Positions 21,837 through 36,335 of a stretch of 64,000 bases of DNA are shown here, one piece after another; positions within the stretch are counted from its first letter, which is position 1, and each line of letters opens with the position of its first letter. The stretch lies in assembly GCA_905116865.2 (NCBI GenBank), contig CAJHNH020006068.1, forward strand, positions 437,294-501,293, written 5' to 3'. Made by a program: the position numbers and the translations under genes. Below the pieces are notes generated by a model. It had not been told where the DNA came from. It did not search any database and saw only the letters and a list, made by a program, of their open reading frames with translations. This DNA comes from Candidula unifasciata (lineage: Eukaryota > Mollusca > Gastropoda > Stylommatophora > Geomitridae).

Positions 21837-22365
21837 AGAGAGAGACTGAGAGAGAGAGACTGAGAGAGAGACTGAGAGAGAGACTGAGAGAGAGAGACTG
21901 AGAGAGAGACTGAAAGAGAGAGCAAGAGAGAGACTGATAGAGAGAGACAGAGAGAGACTGAGAGAGAGACTGAGAGAAAGAGATAGAGAGAGACTGAGAG
22001 AGAGAGCGAGAGAGAGACTGAGAGAGAGAGACAGAGAGAGAGACTGAGAGACAGAGAGAGAGAGACTTAGAGAGAGAGAGACTGAGAGAGAGACTGAGAG
22101 AGCGAGAGAGAGACTGAGAGAGAGACTGAGAGAGAGACTGAGATAGAGAGAGACAGAGAGAGAGATTGAGAGAGAGAGACAGAGAGAGACTGAGAGAGAG
22201 ACTAAGAGAGAGAGATTGAGAGAGAGACTAAGAGAGAGAGAGACTGAGAGAGAGAGAGAGACTGAGAGAGAGATAGAGACAGAGAGAGAGCGAGAGAGAG
22301 AGAGAGACAGAGAGAGAGAGCGAGAGAGAGAGAAAGAGAGAGAGAGACAGTGAAAGAAATATACG
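21441..22365. repeat. (GAGA)n / GACTGAGAGA array and short (TA)n
   Basis: Imperfect (GA)n with a recurring GAGACTGAGAGA motif, and (TA) runs at about 21650 and 21690-21712. Confidence 0.95.
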
Positions 22366-23310
22366 GCTGAAAAATGATATGAAAAATGGGTAGCGGCAGA
22401 TATTGAGAAAAAGAGCGACGGACAGATTAGAACAGTCACAAAGAGAGAACAGATCAAAGGATAGGTAATAAAAAGAACAGTGAAGGAAAGAGAAACATAC
22501 AGGGATAAACTGTCAGGATCATATAAGGCAATACCCTTAACTATCTATTACATTGATCTTAATATATGGACTGGCAGAGGCGTATTAATCATGGAGGTTC
22601 ATAAACATCAGAAAGAACCCCTTAACATGATTTAACAACTACGTTTGAGTCGCCAATTGGCTCGCCGGTAGACTACTTCGTCAACGGTCATGACATTATT
22701 TGAGTCTCTATCCTTAAAGGCATCAGTACTCCTGGAGTCCATTTCAAGACTCTTAGTAGCGTGTAATGCCAAGCCATTTTTTTTTTTTTAATTTTTTATG
22801 GCGCACACAACCTAGTCATAATTATGACCTAAAGCTCTCCCCTTTCCAACTAAGCACCTAATTGCCTGCCTCAGCACGATTCAGCAACTCTCTCTGTAAG
22901 AAACCAGTCATCATACTTGTTAGTTTCAATACTGTACATTTCTGACTCGCTTATATCATAATCAGTTGCCAAATTAACTATGTTCTGCATGGCAGCTGTG
23001 TAAGTGAAATAGAATGTTGAATGCTGAATTTAGAATCGAGGTCACAGCACTCGGGACCCCCCCCCCCCCCCCCCCCACCTTCCATATCGCTCCGTCTCCA
23101 TCTTCAGCAGCAAGCGAAAAGTTGATATTCTGATGGTACCAGTAACTGTCTGATCCGTCTCGCCTTTTCCCTGAGTGTCGAGCGTCGGCCAGATCCCCTT
23201 GTAAGTTCCCTTCTCCTCAGATCTTAATGATCTATCTGTTCCTCAGCACTGTTCACTCGCTATGTGAAATAGGCAGTTTCCAAACGCCGTGACTTCTGTG
23301 ACAAAATGTT
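22366..23310. other. No gene seen; poly-T and poly-C runs
   Basis: Low-complexity runs lie at about 22778-22790 (T) and 23058-23077 (C). The rest looks unique, with no conserved frame. Confidence 0.4.
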
Positions 23311-23498
23311 CAAGACCGACTAGTGACCCCAGAGTCGACTGCAGCTGTTGAAGGCATCAAGACCGACTAGTGACCCCAGAGTCGACTGCAGCTGTTGAAG
23401 GCATCAAGACCGACTAGTGACCCTAGAGTCGACTGCAGCTGTTCAAGGCATCAAGACCAACTAGTGAAACCAGAGTCGACTGCAGCTATTGAAGGCAT
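23311..23498. repeat. 47-bp minisatellite, four copies
   Basis: Units start at 23311, 23358, 23405 and 23452, each CAAGACCGACTAGTGACCCC, then AGAGTCGACTGCAGCTGTTG and AAGGCAT. The fourth copy is the most diverged. Confidence 0.95.
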
Positions 23499-23828
23499 TG
23501 TTGAGGTAAACCGCCCATTCGCGGACTGACAGACATGCATCAATATACTAGACTTACATTTGCCGATGAATTTCTACAGCTTTCACCCTTTCACTGGTTT
23601 CAAAGAAAAAATCGGACAGCAGAACGCTGCTCCTATTGGGTGCGTGTCAAAAGTGGGGTCGCCATCTTTAAACTATCATTATGACGGCACCGTGTCCGTC
23701 TGAACCATGTTGTCACATAGTTAACCCCCGTGACATTCTTAGCAACAATATTAAAAGGTTACAAGACAGCGCCATGATTATTCTATTCTCTATCGCACTT
23801 TCTTCGCTTTCATTTAAAGACGACTAAC

Positions 23829-23861
<33 letters not shown>

Positions 23862-24384
23862 GCTTTTTCTAGGAAACAGGTGCCGCTACTCACCCTTTGA
23901 CTATCTATTATAAAAGCGCTGAGGAAAAAAATGGCTTAAAGAGGTGCTGGTACTGCGCTGTGTTGACTATCGCCAGACAACAAAGCTAATAATAATAATA
24001 CTAATAACAGTAGTAATAGTAATGTGCTGTTTGCAAATAATTTTAGTTTATTTCAAATATTATATTAAATGTAAAACTAAAAAAGAGAACTTCTACACAA
24101 GATTAGGGGGCAGCTCAGCATCAGAGTAGTCTTAGATGCCCCTGAGAAAACGTGTGAGCTGGGGCCCCACGATATCTACTCGCTGGAATAGAATTTGTAT
24201 TTATGGCAAGTCACAGATTATCCAGATTATGCCCTGCTGGATCAATATTGTTCTGTCTTTGTTTAACGGTTGCGTCCCTTACCTGGCACACCAGCCTTTC
24301 CAAATGTTTTCTCTTAGGCGTTCCTTTTTCGGGCAGTAGACAGCCGTGCCGACTACATTTAGACCCCTACTCCTGGCACATCTA
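23499..24384. other. No gene seen; (AAT)n at 23828-23861
   Basis: Apart from the AAT microsatellite I see no repeat or coding signal I can support. Confidence 0.4.
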
Positions 24385-25800
24385 CGTTAGTTAGTTAGCT
24401 AGTTAGTCGATATATTTTTTTTCCTCGTTGCACATCAAACCATAGAGCCCATAAACGCTCAGATTTCCTGCTCACTAAATCCAACAGTCTGTAGGAGCTG
24501 GTGACAGCAGTCCTGCGTTGGTTAGTTAATCTTTTTTTTTTTTTTGCTTCCTGCATAGTGCTTTTGTCTGGCCACACCCCTTTTAACAGGTTGTTCTTGC
24601 AGTTTGGGCATGGTTGCAGATTCACTGTCATCACTTGGTTCTCGCGAATTTCTCACTTCTCGAAGAGCATTCAGTCTGCCAGCTGGGTCCAATGCACGGT
24701 AGCGCTACCTGAAAACCTATCAGCTTGCTCATTTCCCTGCACGCCTGAGTGCCCGGCACAAATATGAAGCTGATATGCGTCAGCCTAAGCCGTCTCTGAG
24801 ACTCCTGCCACTGTCATCAGACCAGCCCATGTCTATTTTCCTGGGCATACTCATTGAAGAACAAAGCATGCGTGGGTAAAAGTGTGCGTCTCCAGCCATG
24901 TTACTGCTTTGGTCATTGCCATGAGGTCTGTCACAGACTACTTGTAGTCAAGGACACAGTTCTGGTCAAAATTGAAACGGTCACTGTTTTTAGTCGTGGC
25001 TAATTTGTGGCTGCTGAAGATTGTGGCCGTTGCAATTTCCTCCAATTCTGAATTGAAAGGATATAGTTTTGTCATCCAGCTACTGAGTTGAGTGATTGGC
25101 GCGACACTGTGATTCGAGGATTGTATCTGGAAATTTCTTCGGCTGTGACCAACGAGGTGTTGTGAGCGGTAGATTCAGAAAATGGAGCGTGTGCTGTTGC
25201 CACATAATTGGTGAAGCTTCCTTTGATTCAAATTATCATGCGCAACTCCTGTTTCCGTCAACTATAAACAGCATTTCTATTGTCAGACTGTTTTTGTTAG
25301 AACTTCTGATGGCTGCCTTATAATCTTAATGCGTGTGTAAACGCTGAGACTGCAGTCTGTGTCTATATTTTCACAAGGGACTGGTGGAAATTCTGTGCCT
25401 TTTTCGTTGGCACAGTTTTGGGACAACTATGCGGTGACGGTTTTGCTATGAAGCTGAAACTAAGATTACCAGTCAATGCAAAATACAAGAACCTTGCTTC
25501 ACAATTCTATCTCCAATCTGAGCCGTAAAGGCCCACGAGCTTCTCAAGTGGCGAACAGACCTATCTGTGTAAATGACAGCGTCTCCTCTACAGAATTCTC
25601 GAAAATCTATGTTTCCTAGAGTCCATGCCGTGTGGCGTTGGAAGTCATGTAGTATCCACAGCCTTCTGTCTCGTGTACTTTCAATCAACTCTGACATAGG
25701 TGATCCTTCATGCCATGATGTCAAACTGTCCAGCGTTTGTTCTTTACCTTCCAACTTTTCTACTGGCACGATGTACTCCAGTTTTCTCCTTCCCATTGTA
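24385..25800 (-). pseudogene. RNase H-bearing LINE relic (3' half)
   Basis: Minus strand, 5' to 3'. LDSLTSWHEGSPMSELIEST and RDRRLWILHDFQRH lie in the frame at 25473-25796, then VIYTDRSVRHLRSSWAFTAQ, which has the first RNase H acidic motif (YTD). A non-matching stretch (about 24985-25470) follows. The RNase H then resumes with DLMAMTKAVTWLETHTF (about 24900) and GHSGVQGNEQADRF (about 24745), and a C-terminal CPNCKNN lies near 24600. It ends in an (ACTA)n tail near 24385-24408. Its motifs parallel the relic at 2890-4190. Frameshifts and insertions show it is dead. Confidence 0.72.
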
Positions 25801-27191
<1,391 letters not shown>

Positions 27192-27288
27192 CACTATGGA
27201 AATATAATCTATACGAATGTTTTCACTATGGAAATATAATCTATACGAATGTTTTCACTATGGAAATATAATCTGTACGGATGTTTTA
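27192..27288. repeat. 32-bp minisatellite, three copies
   Basis: Units start at 27192, 27224 and 27256 with CACTATGGAAATATAATCTA. Copies one and two are identical, and copy three has two changes. Confidence 0.95.
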
Positions 27289-27522
27289 GTTTAGAGGTCT
27301 AAAATGGCTAAAAGTAGCGTTTTCTTATGTAGTTAGACAATGCACTTCGATGATTATTGATTTTACGATTGATTACTTTGTATTTATATAGTTGTCTGGA
27401 AACAACAGTGGTATAGTAGCTAAACGCTAGATTGCGAATCCGAATGTGGTTAGTTCGAATCTGAACGGAGTTGGAAATTTATTTTTAAAATAACCTTGGC
27501 TCGAAGGTCGACCCAGTCTTGA

Positions 27523-27810
27523 ATAAGTAGAAAAATAAAAAGATCCTTTTTCGCGCCCTAGGCGCATCGGGCATATGAGAAAAGCACCCATTTTTTTACA
27601 GACCAATCGGCACTAGGTGGGTAATGTGGTCAGCATTATGACGGCTGTCTTTACTTTCCCAGGACATACATCCTGAAACCTATTTTATGCTGTGTCGACC
27701 TGCGACGCCCCACACCATGATAAAAATCCACTCAGTCAGCAGTGGGTTTCGATGGCGGTACGTTCGAATTACGAGTCGGACTCGCAACGCCTAGCCACGT
27801 ACACCGTCGT
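27523..27810 (-). repeat. SINE family B, copy 3, inserted in copy 4
   Basis: A minus-strand SINE with head GTGGCTAGGCGTTGCGAGTC and a GTTCGAAC-type B box, and a 3' end complementary to CATTTTTTTACAGACC. It is flanked by the perfect 10-base duplication CCAGTCTTGA (27513-27522 and 27811-27820). The duplicated bases belong to the host SINE. Confidence 0.9.
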
Positions 27811-27932
27811 CCAGTCTTGAGTGGGTACCAGGTAATGCCCTGTGAAGTAAATGCGACCGATGTGATGCTGAACACATCACCTACGGAATACGGATTAGTC
27901 TACAACATGTAAGCCTTGCCTTATATGCTCAA

Positions 27933-28118
27933 AAACGCTTTGTAATGCCGGGATGCCAGGTTCGATACCAGCAGCGGGCTATGCGCCTTGCGTTGGTTTC
28001 GACAGTGGTATCAAGAAAGCCGACCGTGGAGAAAGCAATGGCAAACTACTTGACGTAAATTTTCCAGGGGCTGTTGGGGTTGGTTCTGCAACGTCCTGTA
28101 AAGGATACGCAACTAACC
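27933..28118 (+). repeat. SINE family A, copy 4, 5'-truncated, inserted in copy 4 of family B
   Basis: Begins just upstream of the B box (GCCAGGTTCGATACC) with the A-box part missing. It has CTTGCGTTGGTTTCGACAGT and ends GGATACGCAACTAACC. It is flanked by the perfect 11-base duplication TATATGCTCAA (27922-27932 and 28119-28129). Confidence 0.9.
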
Positions 28119-28165
28119 TATATGCTCAATACGCCTGAAAAGGTGGGAAAAAAATAATTTTTCCT

Positions 28166-28757
28166 TCTGTAGTAATATATCTAGCTATTAGAAAGTTAGA
28201 CATAAATGCATGTTTTGTGGGGGACAGATAGAAAAAGAAGAGAAGCAGATAAAAGACAAATTTGTAGACGTAGAGGCATACCCAATTCTGAGCTATGCCT
28301 CAAACAGAGATAAAGACATTTGCAAGGAATCAATCGAAGGTCTTTCTTTTAAAAACGAAAAAAAGAAGACACATTAACATAAGGAAATATACTGAAGTCA
28401 AGGACAATTAGATATGCTTGCAAATCTTAGAAACGTTATTTTTAACGTCGTTACTATTGTATGAAGAATCCTTTAATGAAGCAAGAACTCCACAGGGACG
28501 TACGTACAGCAGGAGTCTATCGATCATCATTAGAAGATCCCTCATCGACAATTGTTTCGGCCCAATATCATAAATATAACCTGCACCAATTAATTACACA
28601 ATTAATTAAATAATGTTACATGTTCATTTAAACAATTTTTTTTTCAACCAAGAGGTGAGGATAAGATGCCGGTGATGGATATGGGATACACTAAGAAAAC
28701 CAGATAGTATGTGTAACTAGAAGGTCCTTAGACACATGGGGGGAAAAACATGAAGGG
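28166..28757. other. No gene seen
   Basis: AT-rich sequence without a recognised repeat or coding frame. Confidence 0.4.
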
Positions 28758-30592
<1,835 letters not shown>

Positions 30593-32110
30593 TTGTCCTG
30601 TTGTGCTGAGCGAACTTCAATATCTCGGAGAGGGAGTGAGTGTGAGTGAGAGAGAGTGTGTGTGAATGGCAGAGAGACCGTGTGTGTGAGAGACAGAGAG
30701 ACAGTGTTTATGAGAGACGGAGATAAATTGTGTGTGTGTGGGAGAAAGGGAGACAGTGTATGTGAAAGATAGAGACAGTATGTGTGTGAGACAGAAAGAC
30801 AGAGTGTGAGTGAGACAAAGTAACAGTAGGTGTGAGAGACAGATATACAGTGTGTGTTTGTGAGACAGAGAAACATTATGAGTTAGAGACAGACAGAGAA
30901 AGTGTGTGTGAGAGACAGAGAGACAGTGTGTGTGAGAGACAGATAGACAGTGTGTGTGAGAGACAGAGAGACAGTGTGTGTTTGTGAGACAGAGAAACAG
31001 TATGTGTTAGAGACAGACAGAGACAGTGTGTGTGAGAGACAGAGAGACAGTGTGTGTGAGAGACAGAGAGACAGTGTGTGTGAGAGACAGAGAGACAGTG
31101 TTTATGAGAGACGGAGAGAAATTGTGTGTGTGCGGGAGAAAGGGAGACAGTGTATGTAAAAGATAGAGACAGTATGTGTGTGAGACAGAAAGACAGAGTG
31201 TCAGTGAGACAAAGTAACAGTAGGTGTGAGAGACAGATAGACAGTGTGTGTTTGTGAGACAGAGAAACAGTATGAGTAGAGACAGACAGAGAAAGTGTGT
31301 GTGAGAGACAGAGAGACAGTGTGTGTGAGAGACAGAGAGACATTGTGTGTGAGAGACAGAGAGACAGTGTGTGTGAGAGACAGAGAGACAGAGTGTGTGA
31401 GAGACAGAGAGACAGTGTGTGTGTGACAGAGAGACAATGTGTGTGAGAGGTAGAGAGAGACAGTGTTTGTAAGAAACAGAGAGACAGAGTGTTTTTAGAG
31501 ACAGAGAAACAGTGTGTGTGAGAAACAGTGTGTGTGTGTGTGTGTGTGTGTGTGACAATGTATGTGATAGACAGATAGACGGTGTATGTGAGAGATAGAA
31601 AGACAATGTGTGTGAGAGACAAAGAGACGGTATGTGTGTGAGAGACACACAGACAGTGTGTGTGAGAGACAGGGAGACAGTGTGTGAAAGAGACAGAGAG
31701 ACAGTGTATGTGAGAGACAGAGAAACTGTGTGTGAGAGACTGTGTGTGAGAGACAGACAGTATGTGTGAGAGATAGAGAGACAGATTATGTGAGAGACAG
31801 AGAAACATAATGTGTAAGAGACAGAGAGACAGTGTGTGTGAGAGACAGAGAAACAGTGTGTGTGAGAGACTGTGTGTGTATGAGACAGTGTATGTGAGAG
31901 ACAGATAGACGGTGTATGTGAGAGATAGAGAGACAGTGTGTATGAGAGACAGAGAGACGGTGTGTGTGTGAGAGAGATAGAGAGACAATTTATGTGAGAG
32001 ACACAAAGACTGTGTGTGTGAGAGATAGAGAGACGGTGTGTGTGAGAGACAGAGAGACGGTGTGTGTGTGAGAGATAGAGAGACAGTGTGTGTGTGTGAA
32101 ACAAATAGAC
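30593..32110. repeat. GTGTGTGAGAGACAGAGAGACA array, ~24-bp unit
   Basis: Imperfect units near 24 bases alternate (GT)n and (GA)n parts. Blocks of several units are themselves repeated (about 30660-30890 resembles 31090-31300). Confidence 0.95.
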
Positions 32111-32727
32111 AGAGATCAAGTGTTGGTTGATAGTTTATTGGTTTTTGTGGCTAACGTTTCTGCAGACTGAAGTAGCTAATTGCAAGCCCAATCCTACCCT
32201 TGGTCACTCTTACGACACGCCTGATAAGGTGCAATTTTACTATTCTTGCTTTTCGTAAGGGCCCCGGTAACACACGGGCGACCAGATTGATTACAAACTT
32301 ATAAACAGCCGATTCAGAAAAAGTTTCTTGTCAGTGAAAATCAGACCAGGCACAGGTTGTAATAGTGACCATGTGCTAGTCATTAGACAACCAAGGACAA
32401 AGCTGAAGAAACTAAAACACAAGAAATATCAAGCTACATTTGAAAATGCTTGAATCAAATCAAGAAATTAGTCAGAGACACGCCACTTCTGTTCAAAATA
32501 GACACAATACTATTGAAAAGATAAGCAGTGTAGATTAACAATGGCAAATGCTGAAAGGGTCATTACAACAGACATTAAAAGAAATATTATCAGGAGTAAA
32601 GAAGACAACGATGACATAACATGGATGATAGATGAATTTTTACATCTGATGGAAATTAGAAGAAAATAAAAAAAAAAAACCAAGACGAATTTAAAAGAAT
32701 TCACATAGTGATTGTAAGTAAATGTAA

Positions 32728-32956
32728 GTTAGTTGCGTATCGTTTACAGGACTTTGCAGAACCAACTCCAGCATTTTTTTGGCTGTTGTGGTTTTTCTAG
32801 GCAATTTTACGTCCAGTTGTTTGCCATTGCTTGCTGGGCGGTTGGCTTCTCAATACCACTGTCTAAACCAATGCAAGGCGCAAGGCCCGCAGCTGGGATC
32901 GAACCCGACACGCCGGCATTACAAAGCTCGTTCGCAACGCCTAAGCCACAGACGCC
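32728..32956 (-). repeat. SINE family A, copy 5
   Basis: The complete minus-strand family body and B box are present. It is flanked by the perfect 8-base duplication AAATGTAA (32720-32727 and 32957-32964). It is inserted in the old LINE. Confidence 0.88.
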
Positions 32957-33000
32957 AAATGTAATATAGTGAAAGAAATATGGCTAAATAATAAGTGCAA

Positions 33001-33206
33001 GTCGGCTCTGTGGCTAAGTCGGTGCGAACGCTTCGTAGTGCGGGGATGCCAGGTTCGATCCCAGCTGCGGGCCAGGCGTCTTGCGTTGGTTTCGACAGTG
33101 GTATCAAAAAGTCGACTGGGCGTAAATTTGCCTAGAAAAACCACACAACAACCAGAGACTGTTGGGGTTGGTTCTGCAACGTCCTGTAAAGGATACGCAA
33201 CTGACC
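33001..33206 (+). repeat. SINE family A, copy 6
   Basis: Head GTCGGCTCTGTGGCTAAGTC, B box GGTTCGATCCCAGC, end GGATACGCAACTGACC. It is flanked by AATAAGTGCAA (32990-33000) and AATAATTGCAA (33207-33217), a duplication with one mismatch. It lies about 45 bases from copy 5, in opposite orientation. A deletion removes part of the body near 33110. Confidence 0.87.
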
Positions 33207-33684
33207 AATAATTGCAAAGAAATGTATGAACAAGAAAGAACACACAAACATCGATAAAAGAATACAAGAACTACCAAGTTTGAGAAAATATACCATACAT
33301 TTAGAAATTATACCATACAAGTAGTTGCTTGAAAACAAGAAAATGTGAAATATAAATGGACAAAGAGAACGTAATTGAAAGATGGGCAGAGTATATGCAA
33401 GAGCTACACGATGTTAGCAGCAGACTAGTCGTGAGAATTACGAAAGACTTCCAGTAATGAAAGCGGAAGTGGAAGATGCTATAAACCACATACAGAAATG
33501 AAATCACTTGGAGAATCTCTTTTCATTCCTTTGTCAAAAACACCGGGTGCAATCGAATGCGGAGAAAATAGAACAATTAGTTTAATGAGTGATTTACCAG
33601 AATATATATAGATGGGAATCACCATGAGAAGAATAAAGGTGCAATATTAAACCAGAAACTAGAAAAGAACAGCATGGGTTTGTC

Positions 33685-33950
33685 GAGAGCCGCCGTGGTG
33701 TAACGGCTAGACGCTTGCCTGTGGATCACATGGTCGTGGGTTCGGGTCGTGACGGAACCGGACTTTTAATTAAAAATAACCTTGGCTCTCAGGTCGACCC
33801 AACTTTAAGTGGGTACCAGATACTGTCCTGGGAAGTAAAGGCGGTCAGCGTTATGCTAACCATTTTTTCCAACTAGTGTCGATTGGTTTATAAAATATGT
33901 CCAATGCGTCTGAAAACTTGGAAAAGGTTTTTTTACTTTTACTTTACTTA
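33685..33950 (+). repeat. tRNA-derived SINE, family B, copy 5 (full length)
   Basis: A box GTGGTGTAACGGCTAGACGC and B box GGGTTCGGGTC are intact. The core CTCAGGTCGACCC, then GTGGGTACCAGATACTGTCC, GGAAGTAAAGGCGG and GTGTCGATTGGTTTATAAAA follow, with a T-rich 3' end. No clear target duplication is seen, and similar LINE sequence stands on both sides. Confidence 0.88.
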
Positions 33951-34673
33951 GAACTGTTTAGTTTAATGAGTCAAGTAACCAAAATATGAATCTGAATTAT
34001 CATGAGAACAATAAGGTGCAAAACTAAACCGGAAATCGAAGAGCAGTGTGGTTTTGTTGAAGGTAAAGGCACAAACAACGCCATGTCTTTCTTGAGAACG
34101 CTTTCAGAAAGAGTGATTGAAATGAACAGAGAATTACATATATGCTTTATTGATTACACTAAAGCATTTGAAAGAGTGCAACATTAGGAAATTATTAGAA
34201 TTCTGGAAACCTTACGCATTGATGGTACGGATCTTAGAATAATTTAAAAAAAAAAAGAAAAGAAAATATTGGCAACAAAAAGCAGCCATAAGGATCGACA
34301 AACAAGTTGCAACTTTTCAAAACATTTGACAGTGCGGCACACAAAGATGTGTACTATCACCCGATTTATTCATTGTGTACAGTGACATAATAATTAGATA
34401 TATACATGGTATTCCAGGAGTATCAGTTGGTGGGCATATGTTAACATCCTGCGATATGCTGAAGATATAGTTTTGATCGCTGAAAATGAAACACAGCTGC
34501 GAGAAATGCTAGACATAATTGAAATAGCAGAAAAACAGAAGTATCGGTAATTACACAGAAAATCGACCCTCTGAAATGCGACACGAAACTAAGTGGGACA
34601 ATCCTCACGTAAGATGATATGTTTTAGTACTTGGGTTACAAGATAATATCAGACAGAAGGTGTATTCATCATC

Positions 34674-34960
34674 ATCAGGTGCCTTGCCGACTGGCATGGG
34701 CGATCATGCCTCTCCACAATCTTCGATCTCCTGCAGCATGTATTAGTTCGTGTGCTGACACACCTCCATGCCATGCATCAAGACTGTCAAGAATCTTTTC
34801 TCGTTGTCCTTCTCCATCCCTCCTTCCACAGATCTGTCCAGAGGTCACAATATGTTCAATTTTCCCTATTTTCAAAACATGGCCATTTGATGATGACTGT
34901 CTCCTTCTGATGTCTGTAATTAGTTGTCTTCGAGCTCCAGCATTTTACAAAACCTCTTAG
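34674..34960 (-). pseudogene. RTE-like LINE 3' end with RGMIAHASRQGT C-terminus
   Basis: The minus-strand frame contains LDSLDAWHGGVSAHELIHAA and ends RRLWRGMIAHASRQGT, then a stop inside the TGATGATGATGA tail at about 34666-34677. The same C-terminus lies at 59930-59955 on the plus strand. Only the 3' end was inserted. Confidence 0.8.
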
Positions 34961-35399
34961 GTGCTCTTTTTGGCTGTGCAAGTTATTTTAAGCATTCTTC
35001 TGTAAAACAACATCTTTGGGGCCTCAAGAAATTGTTTGGCTTGCCTACCCATTGTCTAGAACTCTAGCCATGTTAAAACTGGATGTATGTAGCAAGCAAG
35101 AATTCAAAATTATTAAAGAAGTTAAATATTAAATAGGTTACGCAAACACAAATTTTACGAAAGGAAGAATATTTTAAGCCATTTTTCTTTGTCCGTTGAG
35201 ACGAGACAGAGTATTCTTAAAAGCTATATAATTCATATCCTTACATAGAGAAGTGAATCATCGACGAGTGGTAGATTAGTGAAAAATTATGTGAAAGCTG
35301 CAGAGATGTAGTCTTATAGACGAATTATAGAAATACCGTGGACAGATAAAGAGTAATGAAGATGTCTTTTTTTTAAAAAAGAAAGCGAGCGATAGTGAG

Positions 35400-35500
35400 A
35401 GAAGGGAAGATAAAAAGGAATGAGCGAGAGTGAGAGAGAGAGGGAGAGAGAGAGAAAAAAAGAAATAGAGAGGGAGAAGAGGGGAGAAGGGGGGAATTAA
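35400..35500. repeat. Purine-rich low-complexity tract
   Basis: (GA)-rich sequence with G runs. Confidence 0.85.
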
Positions 35501-35709
35501 ACATTTGCTATTTGGTACGTCCTATATTTCTCATTTTCTTATAACACTCCTTTTATATATTATCAGAAGAAAAATGGAAATGCCTAGTTATCCGATTGCA
35601 CGTGTTTATTATTGGCGGAAATGCACTATGCCTAAAAACTATAGAAAACCCAGGGCGAAAGAAATAAGGAAGCTCGAATTATCCTTTAATTAGTAAATAA
35701 TTTTTTTAA

Positions 35710-35860
35710 ACGGGGATGGGGCGCCCAAAAACAACATGGAGACGAAAGATGGATAGTGACCTGAGTGCGGCATCTCTGACCATTGCACAGGACAGGAAAG
35801 CATGGAAAGTCCTCTTTGAAGCCGCGTGTGCCACTAGGCATAACGAAAACTGACATCACC
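35710..35860 (+). pseudogene. LINE C-terminal fragment
   Basis: Plus-strand residues MGRPKTTWRRKMDSDL and TIAQDRKAWKVLFEAAC match the common GRPKTTWRR...AQDRxxWR end of RTE-like LINE proteins. It is a short relic followed by a stop. Confidence 0.65.
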
Positions 35861-36002
35861 GATAACTAAATAATACCAATAATTAGTACATTAACTGTGA
35901 TAAGTTTATAGGCTATCTAACTTAGTCCTCATCTATTATGACATGTTTGTGTGTGTGTGTGTGTGGGGGGGAGAGGCTTTTTTTTAACAACGTATCAACA
36001 TT

Positions 36003-36236
36003 ATGGTGTAACCCATAAGTGCTCCGTTTGTCTTCTAACTCAAATCTGAGTCCGAAGAAGCTTAGCACAGTGCGCAGGCTTAGTAGCAACAGTGCACACG
36101 AGCGTACGATCTTAGTACCCAGAGACCAGGAGGAAATACTAGAAGTCCAAGTCCACGTGAAAACCCTCAGCTTTTACGGTGGAATAAACACGTCACCTCT
36201 AGCACTAGAGGCGGACACCATGCCCCGAGACCACGC
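36003..36236 (-). repeat. tRNA-derived SINE, family D, copy 1
   Basis: On the minus strand it reads GTGGTCTCGGGGCATGGTGT, CCTCTAGTGCTAGAGG, TTTTCACGTGGACTTGG and CTTCTTCGGACTCAGATTTG, ending GGAGCACTTATGGGTTAC. It matches the plus-strand copy at 54111-54463. The tRNA B box itself is degraded here. Confidence 0.78.
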
Positions 36237-36241
36237 AGCTC

Positions 36242-36249
<8 letters not shown>

Positions 36250-36276
<27 letters not shown>

Positions 36277-36335
36277 TATAAAGAGAGAGAGAGAGAGGGT
36301 GTGAGGGAGACAGAGAGAGTTGAGAAGGGGAATGA
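36250..36335. repeat. (GA)n-rich microsatellite
   Basis: Imperfect GA repeats next to SINE D copy 1. Confidence 0.9.

Larger units (their letters stand above)
27401..28165 (+). repeat. SINE family B, copy 4, split by two later SINE insertions
   Basis: The tRNA head and core lie at 27401-27522, ending GGTCGACCCAGTCTTGA. The sequence resumes at 27811 with CCAGTCTTGAGTGGGTACCA and runs to 27932, then resumes again at 28119 through TATATGCTCAATACGCCTGA to a T-rich end near 28165. The two interruptions are a minus-strand family B copy and a plus-strand family A copy, each with a perfect target-site duplication. Confidence 0.88.
32282..35370 (+). pseudogene. Old RTE-like LINE split by four insertions
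   Basis: An endonuclease C-terminus with INSRFRKSFLSVKIRPGTGC and SDHVLVI lies at 32282-32455. RT motifs follow: ISLMS (about 33580 and again about 33960), EEQCGFVEGKGTNNAMSFLR (about 34040) and CFIDYTKAFERVQH (about 34143). A broken palm lies to 34560 and a YLGYKIISD block near 34630. After the insertions a C-terminal part like AAEMxxYRRIIEIPWTDK follows at about 35295-35350. It is interrupted by SINE A minus (32728-32956), SINE A plus (33001-33206), SINE B plus (33685-33950) and a minus-strand RTE tail (34674-34960). Many stops make it long dead. Confidence 0.75.

Noticed and set aside
20275..22457. Ser/Leu-rich frames up to 331 residues
   Set aside because: Products of the 24-bp and GA repeats. 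No conserved domain or unique sequence.
23311..23498. Regular short repeats considered as CRISPR
   Set aside because: There is no spacer between the 47-bp units, and the setting is a eukaryotic genome.
24136..24394. Plus-strand frames of 60-70 residues
   Set aside because: They overlap in different frames, show no domain and lie opposite the tail side of a LINE relic.
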